From the NCBI GenBank assembly GCA_023238725.1, contig CM041533.1:26873068-26937067 (forward strand): a stretch of 64,000 nucleotides of DNA. Direction: 5' to 3'. Below, piece after piece: positions 1 through 13,035 of this stretch. Origin of the DNA: Scortum barcoo. Taxonomy: Eukaryota; Chordata; Actinopteri; Centrarchiformes; Terapontidae. Below the pieces are notes generated by a model. The model saw nothing but the letters and a program-made list of their open reading frames with translations, was not told where the DNA came from and ran no database searches. Each line of letters starts with the position of its first letter. Positions within the stretch are counted from its first letter, which is position 1. The position numbers and the translations under genes were made by a program.

Positions 1-129
1 CTCTGGTGGAAAACAAAACATGTAGCAGCCTTTCATGAGCCTCCCCTTCAACAAGCCATTTTTTTGCTTCCATGAGAACAACTTTTATTTTGTACCACTG
101 AAAAGGATTGGCCCACAGACCAAAGTCTT

Positions 130-168
130 GTGTGTGTGTGTGTGTGTGTGTGTGTGAGTGAGTGAGTG
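130..168. repeat. (TG)n microsatellite followed by GTGA repeats
   Basis: Uninterrupted TG dinucleotides run into a short GAGT tract. This is a simple repeat with no coding content. Confidence 0.9.
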
Positions 169-2098
169 TATTTGTGTGTGGGAGCAATATCTCTCCACAG
201 AGAAAATGTAATTCAGATTGAGATACAAAGAGTTTGAGAGAACAATAATGCACTTTCAAACATGCCATTCTTTCTGTTGTTTTCTTTTTTTGTTGCTGGA
301 GAATAATAGTTCGCCCACCTCAGCTGCTTAGCCTTGCCACAACTGTGTGCCTTCATGTTGCCTTCAAATATAGGAGATGGAGGAGATGACTGAAACTGCA
401 ACCTATTTTTTACTTTGAGATGAGGTCATATTTATAATGAAAAAGCATATGTTGACTACGTTTTGTTTCACTTCCTTGAACGTGTATTGGGGTTCATAAT
501 AGATAGTCCAATCAGCAACAATTGAGAAACATATAGAAGTTATGGACTGAGAACAATGTTTTACTTTTGGACCCACAGTGCAACATTTGACATGTTAACA
601 GTGTAACACATTACTGATAACACATAAGAGTGATGCCATTATGTTAAACACAGTGGAACAGCATGGGGAGCACCATGTGGAACCTAAAGGTAAAAAAATA
701 AGGCTCTCTGCTGTTGTTTAGTCTGATGTGATGTGGCTTTAACATCTCTGTCTGTTCAGGATTTTACACCTGCTTTAGCCAGAAGTTACATTTCGGACAG
801 TTTCCTGGTGTGATGGTCAGTCGGTGGTGCTCAGTCAGGTTTAGAAGCTCTTTGTATGGTAGTCCATGCTCATATGGAAAGACTAATATAATCTAATCCA
901 TATAAAGACTCTAATAGAAACGAAGAATATCCATTGATTAAAAAAGCAGTGCATAGCAGTGTGGAACAGAGTAGTATGATGAGCGCCCTGTTTCTGCTTG
1001 TTACTCCGCTGCTCTCAGATGTAGCACTGAATGATAGCAAAGTTGGCTAAACTACTTTTGAACCAGATGTTGGTACTGCTTCAGCTGTGGTCTCAGAATC
1101 TGGCAGAACTGGTGATTTGTTATGCCTTTGCTGACCTCGCTTTGATTGCTCGCTTTGTCATTTTGTTACTGCTTCTGTGAATGCAGTGCCCGTAAAGCTT
1201 CTTTAATTGAATGTGATGCGTTTTATCGCTCAGAAATGTGACACAGTTGTGAAGTTGGAGTTGGAGTTTTATGTATTTCTTAGTACAAAGTCCAGGTTTC
1301 AGTCTATTTTACAAGTATTTTAAGCTGTATTTCTATAACTGTAACTAACGTTCCTGTCTCTGCTTTTACTTTTCAAAACAGGACACAACATCTGTTGACA
1401 GATGAATTATCTTTGAAGTCTGTAACAGAAATCTTCCTCCTACAACTACTACAACTATACATACACAAGCCAGAATACACTGACCAACATGAAGACTCAA
1501 GTTCAGGTCTCACTTCAGGTCCATGATGAACTTAAATTGTTACAATGTCTGGATTTCTACTTCTACATTTATGAAATACACAAGATGGATTGAATGGGTG
1601 GGGAGGGTTTGGTGTTGTTGGATGGTACCTTTGATGGAGTGAACAAGTATTGGAAAGCTGAGAAGTGATCAGTTATTTCTTATCAGTGAATAATAGCACT
1701 GCATTTTGACCAATCATGGAATCGTGTCTTGAGTTATATTTCTTCTTGTGAGTTTGTGTTGGTTTTTGTTGCCCTGCCCACACTTCACTGATTTACTGAC
1801 ATTGAATAGTTTTCCTGTCAGGAGGCAAAAGCAGCAATAATAACAATCTTTAATCTTTCACTGTGAGCTCGACCTGCACAGCTGGCACCACCAGCCTTTG
1901 TGCCTCTGTCCTACACCAAATACTGTCACTCTTATCAGCACACGCTGTAAGGGAAACAAAGCACCAAACAACATTTCCATTGAGAACCTCTGTGATACCT
2001 CTGAAGACTTAAATATGATGGTAGGGAATAATGGTAGAGCTAAAATGAGCCTGGAAAAGCCTTTTACATCTACTTATCTACATAAACCTTTATCTTTA

Positions 2099-2099
<1 letters not shown>
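169..2099. other. Non-coding host DNA
   Basis: AT-rich sequence with frequent stops in all frames; the short ORFs here show no recognisable domain. The only structure noted is a block at 1148-1231 that recurs near 3333-3414 and is listed separately. Confidence 0.6.
1148..1231 (+). repeat. Copy 1 of a diverged local or dispersed repeat
   Basis: The block starting near GCTCGCTTTGTC and running through AAAGCTTCTTTAATTGAATG reappears at 3333-3414 with scattered mismatches. A second matching patch (GCCAGAATACACTGACC near 1469, GCCAGAATACACAGACC near 3438) lies downstream of each copy, with different spacing. This suggests either an old local duplication of about 2.2 kb offset or two copies of one unnamed interspersed repeat. 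Confidence 0.6.

Positions 2100-2137
<38 letters not shown>
2100..2137. repeat. (TA)n microsatellite
   Basis: Pure TA dinucleotide run. It creates spurious Tyr-Ile ORFs on both strands (for example 2100-2522 minus). Confidence 0.95.
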
Positions 2138-2144
<7 letters not shown>

Positions 2145-2570
2145 TATTTTGCTGTAAATATTTTGAAATTTTAAGTAGGTACACAAATCATAGCCAGTTA
2201 TAACCACAGTTTTCTTGTTGTCAAGAAATCTCAAGAAAACACAAATGCAATTGATTATCTGTGTAACTATGCAGGTGTGATAAAGCCTACACTGTACCTC
2301 AGAGCTCCATTGTTTCCACAAAACTATCACCAAGGCTAAGAGTCTATAGCAGCTAAGGTTGCTAAGTAGCATGCATAGCAGAGTATTGTACAAATGAAAA
2401 TAATAATTTTGACCTAATTGTGTTGCTGTACAAAGTGTTAAGTTAAATGTTAACATCACAGTTTTTTTATTCATCCAGAGCAGTACATAATTATTGGTGA
2501 ACCAATTTTTACTAAAACACATTAATGAGCCACTGTTGCATTGAGCCCCTTGTTACCATTAAACACACAT

Positions 2571-2655
2571 TGGTTTTTATTTTGACTCAATACCACATAC
2601 ACTGAAATACTCACCAGAGCATCAGGTGGGTATTAATCTGCCACTACCAATAATC
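2571..2655 (+). repeat. Dispersed repeat family X, copy 1 of 3
   Basis: The segment containing TATTTTGACTCA, then ACTCACCAGAGCATCA, then TATTAATCTGCCACTA resembles segments at 35877-35975 and 61085-61185 in the same order (GTTTATTT, ACT.A..AGAGC, TTAATCCACxxCTAAAAA). The three copies are diverged but collinear. I cannot name the family. Confidence 0.45.
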
Positions 2656-2811
2656 CTCAACAAATGCACACTTTCCATGTTTCCCCCTTTTCCAAATGTG
2701 AAATTATATATTTAGACCTGTTATCAAAAATCTGTTGGCTTTTCATGGTATCTATTGAAAATAAAAGAAAATAGAATATTACCAGGCCATCATGTGCATT
2801 TTATGTATTTT

Positions 2812-3030
2812 ATGGACCAAGTTAGACTACTGTAATGCTCTTTCTGCTGACTTACTCAAACAAACAGCTGTAGAATTAACAAAAATAATCATTTCCCAGT
2901 ACTTTTCTGACCTGCACACTGACTACAATCTTACCAAACCCCTCTGGTCATAGTTGGTTTTCTAACTGTACTTAGAATAAGATTCTGATCTGTGAGGTTG
3001 CTTTTAGTGTGGTTCTGGTCCTGGGCACAA
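2812..3030 (+). mobile_element. LINE (L2/CR1-type) reverse transcriptase remnant
   Basis: A plus-strand translation reads LDYCNALSADLLKQTAVEL before stops accumulate. L-D-Y-C-N-x-L is the typical start of the post-palm region of L2-like non-LTR retrotransposon RTs. The rest matches that region only loosely and is interrupted by stops. It is a dead 5'-truncated fragment. The family assignment is by motif only. Confidence 0.6.
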
Positions 3031-5254
3031 AAAGTCTGGTAATAGAGACAAATTGATATTACCTTCTTTCCTCTTTTGTTATTGTAGCATTTCCCTTGTC
3101 TCTTAAATGTATTTAACTTCATATTACTTCAGTTTTCTGAAATCACAAGAAGTTTTACAGTGAGGAAATATTAAGTGAACACAACTTGCCTTCAGCTAAT
3201 CGCTTCACCGCGTCGCTGAATTTGCATGAAGTTGAACTCTGCTGAACCTTCTCCAGTCACTGACATTCTCTTCACCAGCCTTTGCTCCGCTTGCTGTCAC
3301 TCCTCATCTCCTAGCAGCGATCTGAAATGAGCACTCGCTTTGTCTGTTTGTCACTGCTCGTGAGAATGCACTGCCTCTAAAGCTTCTTTAATTGAATGTG
3401 ATACAGCCTTTTATCATAGTACATTTATACCTAAGCAGGCCAGAATACACAGACCATTGAGACTGATATCTGTTGTTTGCCACATGTTATGAAGGTCTGC
3501 TCAGACCGACTGTTGTCAGTAAAAGTCTTGTACACTCCAAAGACAGGAAAGATATGTCAATCATAAGTGCAATTTCTTGATGTTCGTGTTGACAGCATCT
3601 TTTTATTGACTTAAAGAGTGACAACTTGTGAATGACATGAACAGAAAGCAGCAAAATTGAGCTTTGACTATCTTTGAGCAGTGTCAGTACTGTTGACAAC
3701 ATCAGACAGCTTCTTTCTTCCTTCTGTGCTGTAAAGCAGACATATTCTAGAATTTGCTTCTATCACAGCAGTGTTTGGGTCACTTGAGGAGAACTGCACT
3801 AATCTGTGTTGTATCACTCCCATGCAAACAGTTTGAAAAGGAATCTGGAATTACTGGCATGGAATATACAAAGATAAAAACACTTTGACTTAAAAACGGT
3901 AGGCAGATATAGCATTTAAAATGTGGCCAAAATAACCAACAAGCATAACAAACTTAAGTAATCTGTCAAATTACATTACATTATTACATTACATAACCTT
4001 TTTATTATTTCAAAGAGATCCAGCATTGCCATTGGGTGAAGTTTTGTCAGATACATTTGCAGAAGTCATTAGTTAGTCCTTGTCCTTAAAGTGTTTTTTC
4101 TCTTGTAAAAGTAAAAGATGAAACATGTCTATTTAAGCACAGCTCTACCCACAGTGCACCTTGTCTTGGTAAGTTGTTTGAGAGCAGCTAACAGACATTC
4201 CTTCATTCTGTTTATCAGTCACATACTCAGACACTCTTGGCAGGTCAAGCTCTTGTGGGATTCGCCATCTTGTTAAATGACATCCTGCGACACCAGTCTT
4301 TCTTGGCCGGCTGGGGTCCCCAGACAGACTGCAGTGGAGAAGCTTTTCATACATTTCTGCTTGTTAGAAATGTACTTCTTCCATGGCAGCAAAAGCAATA
4401 AAAAACAACTACCACAACTTGGCTTTGTGGAAACACTAAGAAAGACTAACCAACTCTACAGACATACACCGGCTTGGCTAGTTGGCTAGCATCATTAAGG
4501 TTACAAACAAGCCATTATTATGTAACCAATGCTCTCTTAATGTAACCAATAAGTTCTTCAAATTAAATGACAAAATACTGTATATGAGATTTTTAAAAAC
4601 ATTTTTTTTTTTTTTTTTTAGCAAACCCTATGGATGGGACGTCATGGATCATCAACCCAAACCTTCCATCCTTACCTCTGCCCTGTTTGAACTTTTAGGC
4701 CCTTTAACAACATCCCATAACTTCTTTCTTTGCTCAAGACAAACTGTTACATTGTCTACGGTACTCGTTAGGTGAAGGTTAAACAGGTCATCTTTAGGTC
4801 ATGTAGGTCTTTCCTTGGACAGTTTTAATAGAAGAGGGTGTAACACTAGATATACCATCTGTTGTTGCTACATAAATAAATGTATGTAATGTTTTTTGGA
4901 TATAATTTCAAGAAAGACATAATGTCTCCTTTTAGGGAATTATATTATGAACGTATAAACAATAAATTCAATCCATATCAATTTAATTATAATTCTGATA
5001 ACTATTAAATTGTATGCTGGTGAAAGTTGGATAATACATGGACTTGTTTTGAGGGCACAAAATATCTATAGGGTAAGGGTCTGCTGCTGAAAACAATTCA
5101 ATTCTGATATAAAATTCAAGTTTTCTTAAAACTAGTGTCAGGTACACCAATATCCACTGGTGATTTCCTGCTCTTGTCACTTCCAGTGAAGTGCTGTGAG
5201 TGAATCTTGAGGAGCTGGGAGCTGGCAGACCTTGTTAAATATTAGTTTAAGCAA
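3031..5254. other. Non-coding host DNA
   Basis: Contains copy 2 of the 1148-1231 repeat at 3333-3414, short tandem ACATT motifs near 3970-4000, and an 18-T tract near 4602-4619. The ORFs at 4145-4775 lack family motifs and overlap one another on opposite strands. No gene is recognised. Confidence 0.55.
3333..3414 (+). repeat. Copy 2 of the 1148-1231 repeat
   Basis: Same ordered blocks as the first copy: CTCGCTTTGTC, GTCACTGCT, GAGAATGCACTGCC, AAAGCTTCTTTAATTGAATG. The orientation is the same. Confidence 0.6.
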
Positions 5255-5600
5255 ATTCAAATTCAAATGTATTTATTTAGAGCCCAAAATCACAAACATT
5301 GTTTGCCTCGGAGGGCTTTACAATCTGCACAGTTGTGACACCCTCTGTCCTTAGACCCTCGAACCGAGTCAGGAAAAACTTCAAAAAAGCCTTTATGGGA
5401 AAAAGAAGAAACCTGAGGAAGAGCCACAGATGAGGGATCCCTCTCCCTGGGACGGACAGACGTGCAATAGATGCCACAGTCAGGGAGAGAAGTCTGTTAT
5501 CTTCAGTCCTGGTGTTGACCCAGACTGTGCTAGTTCTTAGTCTCAAATCAGGTGGTCTTACAGCCTTTTCTACACTTGTCAATATTCTTTGTGTTTCTCA
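5255..5600 (+). repeat. Widespread teleost interspersed repeat (low-copy-number gene-free family)
   Basis: The string of landmarks TTTATTTAGAGCCCAAAATC, GGGCTTTACA, AGGAAAAAC, GAAGAAACCTGAGGAAGAGC and GATCCCTCTCCC is the order seen in a very common fish repeat (a cassette beginning with TTTATTTATATAGC-like sequence). The 101-codon minus-strand ORF across it is therefore not a gene. Recognition is from memory of the pattern, not from a search. Confidence 0.65.
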
Positions 5601-7734
5601 GGGTAGTTATATTCATGCCTGCAAATCCAACTCCTTGATGATGCAAGCACAGGCCGGGGAGCAGCAAGAAAAAACATAACCCCCAAGACCTCCAATCTCT
5701 CTCTTTAACAGATAAAAAGAGACTTAATCAGGAAATCCAAATCAAAGAATACAGTCAGTGTAGTGATCTTTTCAAGGAGAAAACAAGACTTAAATAAGAT
5801 AGAATGTTTAATGACCTCTGGTATTAGAGGAGGTCAGATGGAATGAAGGCAGTGTCTGACAATGTATGTCTGTGCATTCGTATGTGTGTGGCTTTTTATA
5901 AATATCATAATGACCAACAAAGTTGTAAAAACTCTCAACTTTCCTTTTTCAGACATGTCTGCAGTCTGTGTGTGTGCATGCGTGTGTGTCAGCGAGGGAC
6001 ATGCTTCCGATGTGTATAAGGAGCCTTTGTCTAGTGGACTACAGTGAAGCCTTTGAAGAAGTGCCCCATGGTCTCAGTGGAGACCTCTCTCCTCATACAC
6101 AGTTCTCACACATTGTAACATACACACATTATATGAATGTTGCATCACTACAGAGTGCCACAGTGTTCACACATTGTTGGATGGATTGACAACTTTGGAT
6201 AAATTGTGAAAAGTTCGGATTGCAGCACAGACTTAACTTTGAAAAAGATTTACATTTGTAGACAACATCTTATTTACACCAACATGAGGAACCACTAGTG
6301 GCTTTTAATATTGTATAACTGTCACTCTGCAACTTTCATATTAAAAACCTTTTGGCTGTCAAAAAGTTTTAATTGCAATTGGACTGTATGTTGGTCAAGT
6401 TGATGAGTTTGGCAAAGATTGAGGGACCTTAAATCAGGTTATTAGCACTGTAATAAAATAAGTTAAACTTGGATATCTGGAGATTTTATATAAATCTCCT
6501 CCTTGGAATGAAGCAGCAATGTACCCCTCTGTTAATAATGCAACTATTATGTTCTGTTATTAATGCAACTTAAAAAGATTTCTCATAATAATAATAATAA
6601 TAACTCAACATAACTGACTTTAACAGAGGAATAAAGACATTATTGAATGATGATTAATTTAAGGAATTAACAAATGGTTCTACAACAAGTTTGAGCTGAA
6701 AACACCCTGATCTTTGAGGCATCATGAACTCTGCTGGAACTTGAATCCCAGATCCAAACAAACTTTGCACAAAAGGTGGTTGTTGGGATGGTAGAAGCTC
6801 TTGAAAAAAATCAGCCGTCACATGGTAGCCAAGTTGTTTGTGAATAGGTTTCTGTCCAAATGTATAGCAGATTTTTAACAGAATTTCAAGATTAAATCAA
6901 CAAAAGAAAAAAAAATGGATGTTTATTTCCATCTTCTACTGATGCAATTATTAGGAGTTGATTTACTGAGATAAATAGTGGGTGGCACCCATTCATCAGT
7001 TAGGTGACATTCTAATATTGGAGAAGACAAGACAGCATAATTAAATGAGCAACTTGTTGGACAACAAGAAAATAGACATATTCCGTTTATGTTTGCTATA
7101 TGTATTCAGTTGTGGAAGGTTATAGCCTCCTCATCGCTCCAGACAAATGTTATCTCTCAGTCTGCTGCTACTTTTTGGCTCTTCAAGCTAAAAAATTAAA
7201 ACCTCTGTAATAGCTAGCTGTAAGGAAAGAATGGATTAAGCTTTTATGTAGAGAGAATGCTGACAAGCGACTCAGATGCTGAATGGTTGGTTTTGTTTGA
7301 AGTGGACAGGAAATACTACCACATACTATTATCACCACATCTGGCCACTGAAGATGAAACAGAATCACAGAGGGAGGTCAGCTGGGTCACTGTGGAGCTG
7401 CATGAGGTTTCCTTTTCACCTTTGACAGATGGATGGCCTTCAGGCAGAGCATGTGAAGGAGTCCCCAGTGCTGACAATGCACACACTGCTTCACAATAGT
7501 ACATATGTCAAAACTGGTGGGAATGATGTTTGAGTTTGTGAGTTTGAGTCATCTTTTTATTTTGATGTGTCTTTTTGGGGAAAAATGTATCGAAGTCAAA
7601 TTGTGAATTATAGCCTCCTCTAGCAGCTCAATGAAAATTTACTGCTAACATGCAGCCAGGCTTGATACATCTAGATGTATTCTCTTAATGGTGTGTCCTC
7701 AGCAAGAAATCTTCTTATCTAATGAAAATGAATC
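5601..7734. other. Non-coding host DNA
   Basis: Includes a TG-rich patch at 5880-6000 and an (AAT)n run near 6585-6604. The short ORFs at 5862-6189 arise from the TG-rich sequence. No domain or convincing exon was recognised. Confidence 0.55.
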
Positions 7735-7925
7735 TCCATCCATTTTCTACACCTTCTTCTCCTGCTCATGGTTGGTCGGATCCCTGTGTCTCATGACTGC
7801 CAGTATCACACTGGGAAGCAGAAACAGCCACATTCACGCCCACAAACTGGAGTTGTATTGAGACAGCAGGAGGAAACCCACACAGGCACAGGGAGAACAT
7901 GCAGCTCCACACAGAAAGGCCCTCG
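7735..7925 (+). repeat. Common teleost interspersed repeat, degraded copy
   Basis: The segment begins with CATCCATTTTCTAC and contains the ordered landmarks CAGTATCACACTGGG, ACATTCACGCCCA, AGCAGGAGGAAACCCACACAGGC and GGGAGAACATGCAGCTCCAC (each quoted only in part). This order is typical of a very abundant fish repeat whose internal text encodes nothing. The overlapping minus-strand ORF is rejected. Confidence 0.7.
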
Positions 7926-10114
7926 TCTATCATGTTGGGTTTGAAACCACAGAAAGTGCTTGATTCTAAATACTTTAACTTACTGTTCATTTTGTGTGGA
8001 AAATTAATTATCTGTACAACATACAATCCAGTGTATTTGTTGAGTGTATTCAGAACAATAATTTGGATTTTGCTGAAAGACAACATTAAATTCTCTAACA
8101 ATTATTGTAATGCTAATGTAATTTCATTTACTTTACATTACATACATTTACATTTAACTTTTACATAGCTGAATAATAGGTGAATAATTTAGAAAAAAGA
8201 ATACACCCATAGAGCTTTTAGAAAAGTGCAGATAAAAGTATGGTTCTCTTAAAAAATGATTATGATTGTGAATTAATCATTTTAAAAGTGCTGACATGTT
8301 TTTTTCTATCCGTGTTAAGATATCTGATATTTGGTTCAACATTGTTGCTTTCATGTGGTATCTCTGTGTCATCATCAGCAAGAGTTGAGAGTTGACAAAA
8401 ACTGAAAGTTTGACAGTCAACCCACTACAGATTCCAAATACTCAGTGACAAAGGAAGAGTCAGACCAGAGTGAACATTTGTTCAACTTTTGCTCGTTGGA
8501 GTGAGCTGACGGAGAGCCAAGAGCTGAAAAGCCTCACTGAGGAGGCCACTCTTCTTCTTGTCCGGGAGGCCCAAACTAAAGAGGACAGTTTCATTCTCTA
8601 AGTGGGAGACTACGCTGACACTGTCTCATCAGATGAACGGAAACAACATAAATGTGCATAAGCGCTCGTTCTAAATAAGTTCATTACTTTAAAGAGTCAT
8701 CATTTGACATGAGTCCACCATGAAATACGCAGGTTGTGCAAAGAACTGGCAACCACTTGAGACGGCGTGTGCTTTGAACAGCAGTGGTGTAGTGATATTG
8801 CAGTGGAAGAGGGGAGTGGGCTAAATGTTAGTAATATCACCTTTAAAGGCAGAACGAATAGGATTATCCTATAAACCAATGTACCTCTGCCTGTATTGTC
8901 CTGTTTTGCTGTGTTCAGGTTGTTTCTGATGTTTCTCAACCTTTGGGTGGTGTTGTGTATTTGGCTCTTTAGCAGCTAAATGCTCTACTGTGTTCACCAG
9001 CTAGCCCCTAAATTTATCTGACAGCCATTCAGTTGAGGACACATTGTGTTCAGAGGATTAATCAGATCATCAACCTTGTTTTCGGTCACAGGCAGCAGCT
9101 TGAAGCAAGGTTGATAAGAATCAACCTGAACCATACAGGAAATATGATGTAAAGGGAAAACATGGACCTGGAGTATGTTGAAGGGCTTTGTAGAGCTGAG
9201 CAGAACTGCAGAGCTGATTTATTCATTGTTAATATAAAATTATTTTTTCATTGATTACGTTTCAGAGAGATCATGTGAGGAGAGCACTATCAGCATTTCT
9301 TTTAATAATTTAATATGACAACACAACATCACATTATTGTTGAAACCTGTCCTCACATGAAGGCAGTGGTTTGATTTTGTGGCTTGAATTAGGGGAGCAG
9401 GTGATCAGTATCAGGGGCTCCAAGCACATTTTGCAGTAAAGACTACAGTCACTAGTTTTCTGTCATCACAGCTAAAATGAGTCTGTTTAAGAAACAGGGT
9501 GCTTAACTTCCTCTTCTCCCTTATCCCCTAAATGATCTTTCTTCTGTACTGCCCACAAACTGCCTCTCCTCCGTGTTTTGTTTGCATTAAGCCTTTCCTA
9601 ATTAAAGGTTTTGCTTTGTTGATGATGAAGCAGTTTCCTAGGGAAAAAGGGATGTTTTGACTCATTCTGCTGCCTCCCTTTGGCCTTATTGGATGTCTGG
9701 AATAATGGTAACACTACTAGTTGTTGCAATGTTGCACCAATTTTAAAAGACCCCCATTTAGAAAATGTACAGTCCATAAGTGTCACATTGTTCAGAGGTT
9801 GGCTCTGTACCTCACTTTATGGCTTTGAAATGAAATAAGATAAAGTACTGACTCTCAACTTTAGTTTTAGGGTGTTTAAACCAGCATCAGATGAAGTTTG
9901 TATGAATGGATGACACTTTAGTTCATGCAGAAGGGAAACAGAAACAGAAGGGAATTAACAAAGTTTCACATTTTGTTTTCATCACTTCCTCACAACTAAT
10001 TCACATTTATGGCCATGTATATCTGATGGGAAGAGTTGTTTTTTGCTTCAGTGTATTTTGGTGTCCTTATGTATTAAAACAATATGACCAGAGCTAGTAT
10101 TTGCTAAAAACTGA
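7926..10114. other. Non-coding host DNA
   Basis: AT-rich with only short ORFs and no domain or RNA gene recognised. The region 8100-8165 holds TACATT-type short tandem motifs. Confidence 0.55.
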
Positions 10115-10470
10115 AATAAGATGAGGTCTGCACCAGCAGGCTCAGGAACAGCTTCATCCCCCAAGTAACAGTGACTGCTCTACTTAATTCACTATTCACT
10201 TATACGAATTCACTAATACTTGCACCTTGTAATTCAACAACATTTTCGTATTCTATTCTATATATTTTTAGTTGTATATTTTATTTAGTTGTATTTTTTT
10301 ATTTTAGGTCTATTTTATTTTATATTTCAGTGTTAAGGTTATTATTTAGTTTAGTTCTATATCTATTTTTCTTTTGGGCACGTGTGTGGTCTCTCTTTCT
10401 AAAATATTTTGAGCATTGTTTAAGGAGCCAGAGACTCAAGAATTTCATTGGCCAGCAATTACTCCATGTA
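10115..10470 (+). mobile_element. LINE 3' end (L2/Rex-type), RT C-terminal tail plus 3' UTR
   Basis: The sequence GCACCAGCAGGCTCAGGAACAGCTTCATCCCCCAAG (in two parts: CAGGCTCAGGAACAGC, TTCATCCCCCAAG) translates to S-R-L-R-N-S-F-I-P-Q. That is the hallmark C-terminal R-x-R-x-x-x-S-F-x-P-Q/K of fish L2-like RT ORFs. It is followed by the usual T-rich 3' region (TATTTTATTT repeats) ending in AAGAATTTCATT. The element is heavily 5'-truncated. Confidence 0.65.
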
Positions 10471-12957
10471 ATTGTTGTGTATATGATGATAAATTACATC
10501 TTGAAATCTTAAGTGTTGATACCCAACTCTCAGGCCAGTAGACTACTGGGTGTATCATTATTACCTGTGGATAACAAATACTTAAATTACTCAGTCTGAC
10601 CATTTTACTTACCAGACTTACTTGAGTCACTTTTCTTAAAGAAATACATTATCCCCATGTATGATGTGAAGTTGTATAAACTTTTTTGCTGATAACCCCG
10701 TTTGGATTTCTTGTTGTATGATGTAGTTTGTTTGAAGCACATCAAGGTCTCTCAGTCATGCCTGGATAATGAAGGAAAAAGAGGGAGTTCAGTTAAGGAG
10801 GAAGTGGGCATGTCCGTCTTCATTCCAGTGGGTTTCCACAATGAATGAACACTGAATGCTTCCCTACTGCTCCTTTATCTTTACACAGCAGAACTCCTGC
10901 ATTCTAATCCCAGTGCAAAATGGACAGGTGCTAAATATGGACAATACAGTCCAGTGGGTGTATTGGAAAAAAAATCCTGAAACAAATTTGTGCTGTGAAA
11001 GCCTCTAATGCTAGATAATTACAGCGGGTAAGTAAAGGTTTAACTCAAGCATATAGAAAGGAATATGATGAAAAGGTGATATTAGTAAATGCATTTCTTT
11101 AAATTTTATTTTTTAAAAAGAAAGAAAAAAAAAACACAATAAATGTCTGAAAAGAGCATGGGCAGGGTTTGTGACGGCCTGATAATAGAAAGACAAGACA
11201 AGAAAAGCCTAGATACTTTTAAGAAGAAACTGTCATTTCTGACTTTTCCACAAAATCTCTGCTGAAATTCAAAAACTTTAAATTCAAAATCTGTACAACA
11301 AAATTTGAGATCAAAATGGTTCTCATAAAATGTTCTTACACAATTGTTCAATGACTTGGCTGACATAGAGGGAGTACACTCATCAGTATCACAATCAATA
11401 AATATCAACTAAAATGTCTAGGTGAGTCTAGGTATGAGGAGGCTACTGTCAGCAAATATATTTCATTATAGACCTGAGTATAAAGCATTTAAGCAGCCAA
11501 ATCACCACTCTGAGATGATGTAAGTGTCCTCAATTAAAGCATAAAATGACACACTGTTTAATGTTAGTGTCGTTTAAGGTGCAAACAGGCTTATTACCAA
11601 AGAACAAAGTGTTGTGTCAGTCAGTGGCATGGATTGACTTGCAACAGTTTTTTAATGTGCTGCATGTACTGGCACGGGGAAACAAAATCAGTTTACTGTT
11701 TACTTGACAGCAAAACATGCTGCACTTAACTCATATGCATCATTGTCTCTGTGGTCTGAATAGCTGAGATCTAACAATGAAATGAAAAGGTAGCAGTTTA
11801 GACTACAACTCCTCCTCGTCCATCATAAAAACAGAGATGGATACAACACACTAAGAAGATGTGATGTGTCGTCCCGTACACAGTTCCGTGAACAGTGGCA
11901 TGATAAGGAAAAAGGCCACCATCAGCAAGTATCTTGCTTAGTTTAGCCAGAGGTCAGGTGGCTGCACACAATGATCCACCTTTTCAGTCTCATTTAAATT
12001 TAGCAGCAATTTATCTGACTCCTGTTTGGTAAAGATACCAGCAATGTCATTGAGAGTATGAAGGTGATTAACTGTTGTTAATGGAAGTTATGCAGTCAAG
12101 ACGAGACTAAAGTGGATGTAGTCCTATCTTGACCTGTCATATCCAAGTTTTCATTTAAACAATGCTCAAAGTATGAACACACCAGATGGTAGCCAACGTT
12201 TCCATGGACTTGTGAGGTGTAAATAACAAAAGGCCAGTGTAAAGAAACAAAAAAGACCAAAGAAAAGTCTGCTCCATCATTCAGGATTTTTTCTGGAGTG
12301 CTGCCTACTAGAGGAACACTCAGTGCTGCCACTGGTGGTGATAACCTTTATTATAACAATGCTACTGACTTACACTTATATCTGAGCTTCCCTATGGTGA
12401 TAAATAATTCACACAGTGGTCATTCTAAGTCATGGATCAGGGCTACACAGGATGGTAAATGGTTTTTGCCATTACAGTTGGGAGTGACAATGGAAAACAC
12501 CACCCCGTTCCTTGATTTCTCACTTACCACACAATTTAAATTGTTGAAAACATGATGAGCTCTAAGCTCTTTGCTGTGTTGGGAACCTGCAGACAGATCA
12601 GGCATTTATTTAAAGTGCTTTTAAATTAGGCACAATGCAGATGGTCAGCACACATATCAAACATTTAAAGCTGCCACACAGGTTTGACAGCAGCTGGGTG
12701 ATCATGACAGGCAGTCATTTGTTTCAGGGGGTATTTTTGGACTGAATTTGATGTGGTCCATCTAATTTATGGTTTCAGGGGGACAACATGGTTGGTGTGC
12801 ATTGTATTCATGTTATATTGTGCTTGTATGGTAGGGTCAGATATAATGATATGACATGAAACTTTAAAGAACAGGAACAATGTATTATTTTTCACAAAAA
12901 AAAGAATAAACATAACCCATTTTAACCTACAGGTGAAACCTTAGCAGTCAGAGAACA
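10471..12957. other. Non-coding host DNA
   Basis: No recognised gene. The ORFs at 11106-11408 (minus) and 12096-12605 (both strands) lack family motifs and have the composition of the surrounding DNA. Confidence 0.55.
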
Positions 12958-12959
12958 AC

Positions 12960-13029
<70 letters not shown>
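12958..13029. repeat. (AT)n microsatellite
   Basis: About 70 bp of uninterrupted AT dinucleotide. Confidence 0.95.

Positions 13030-13035
<6 letters not shown>

Noticed and set aside
2100..2522. 140-codon minus-strand ORF
   Set aside because: Its C-terminal part is the (TA)n microsatellite and the rest has no domain or compositional signal.
5277..5582. 101-codon minus-strand ORF
   Set aside because: It lies inside a common fish interspersed repeat and has no protein family motif.
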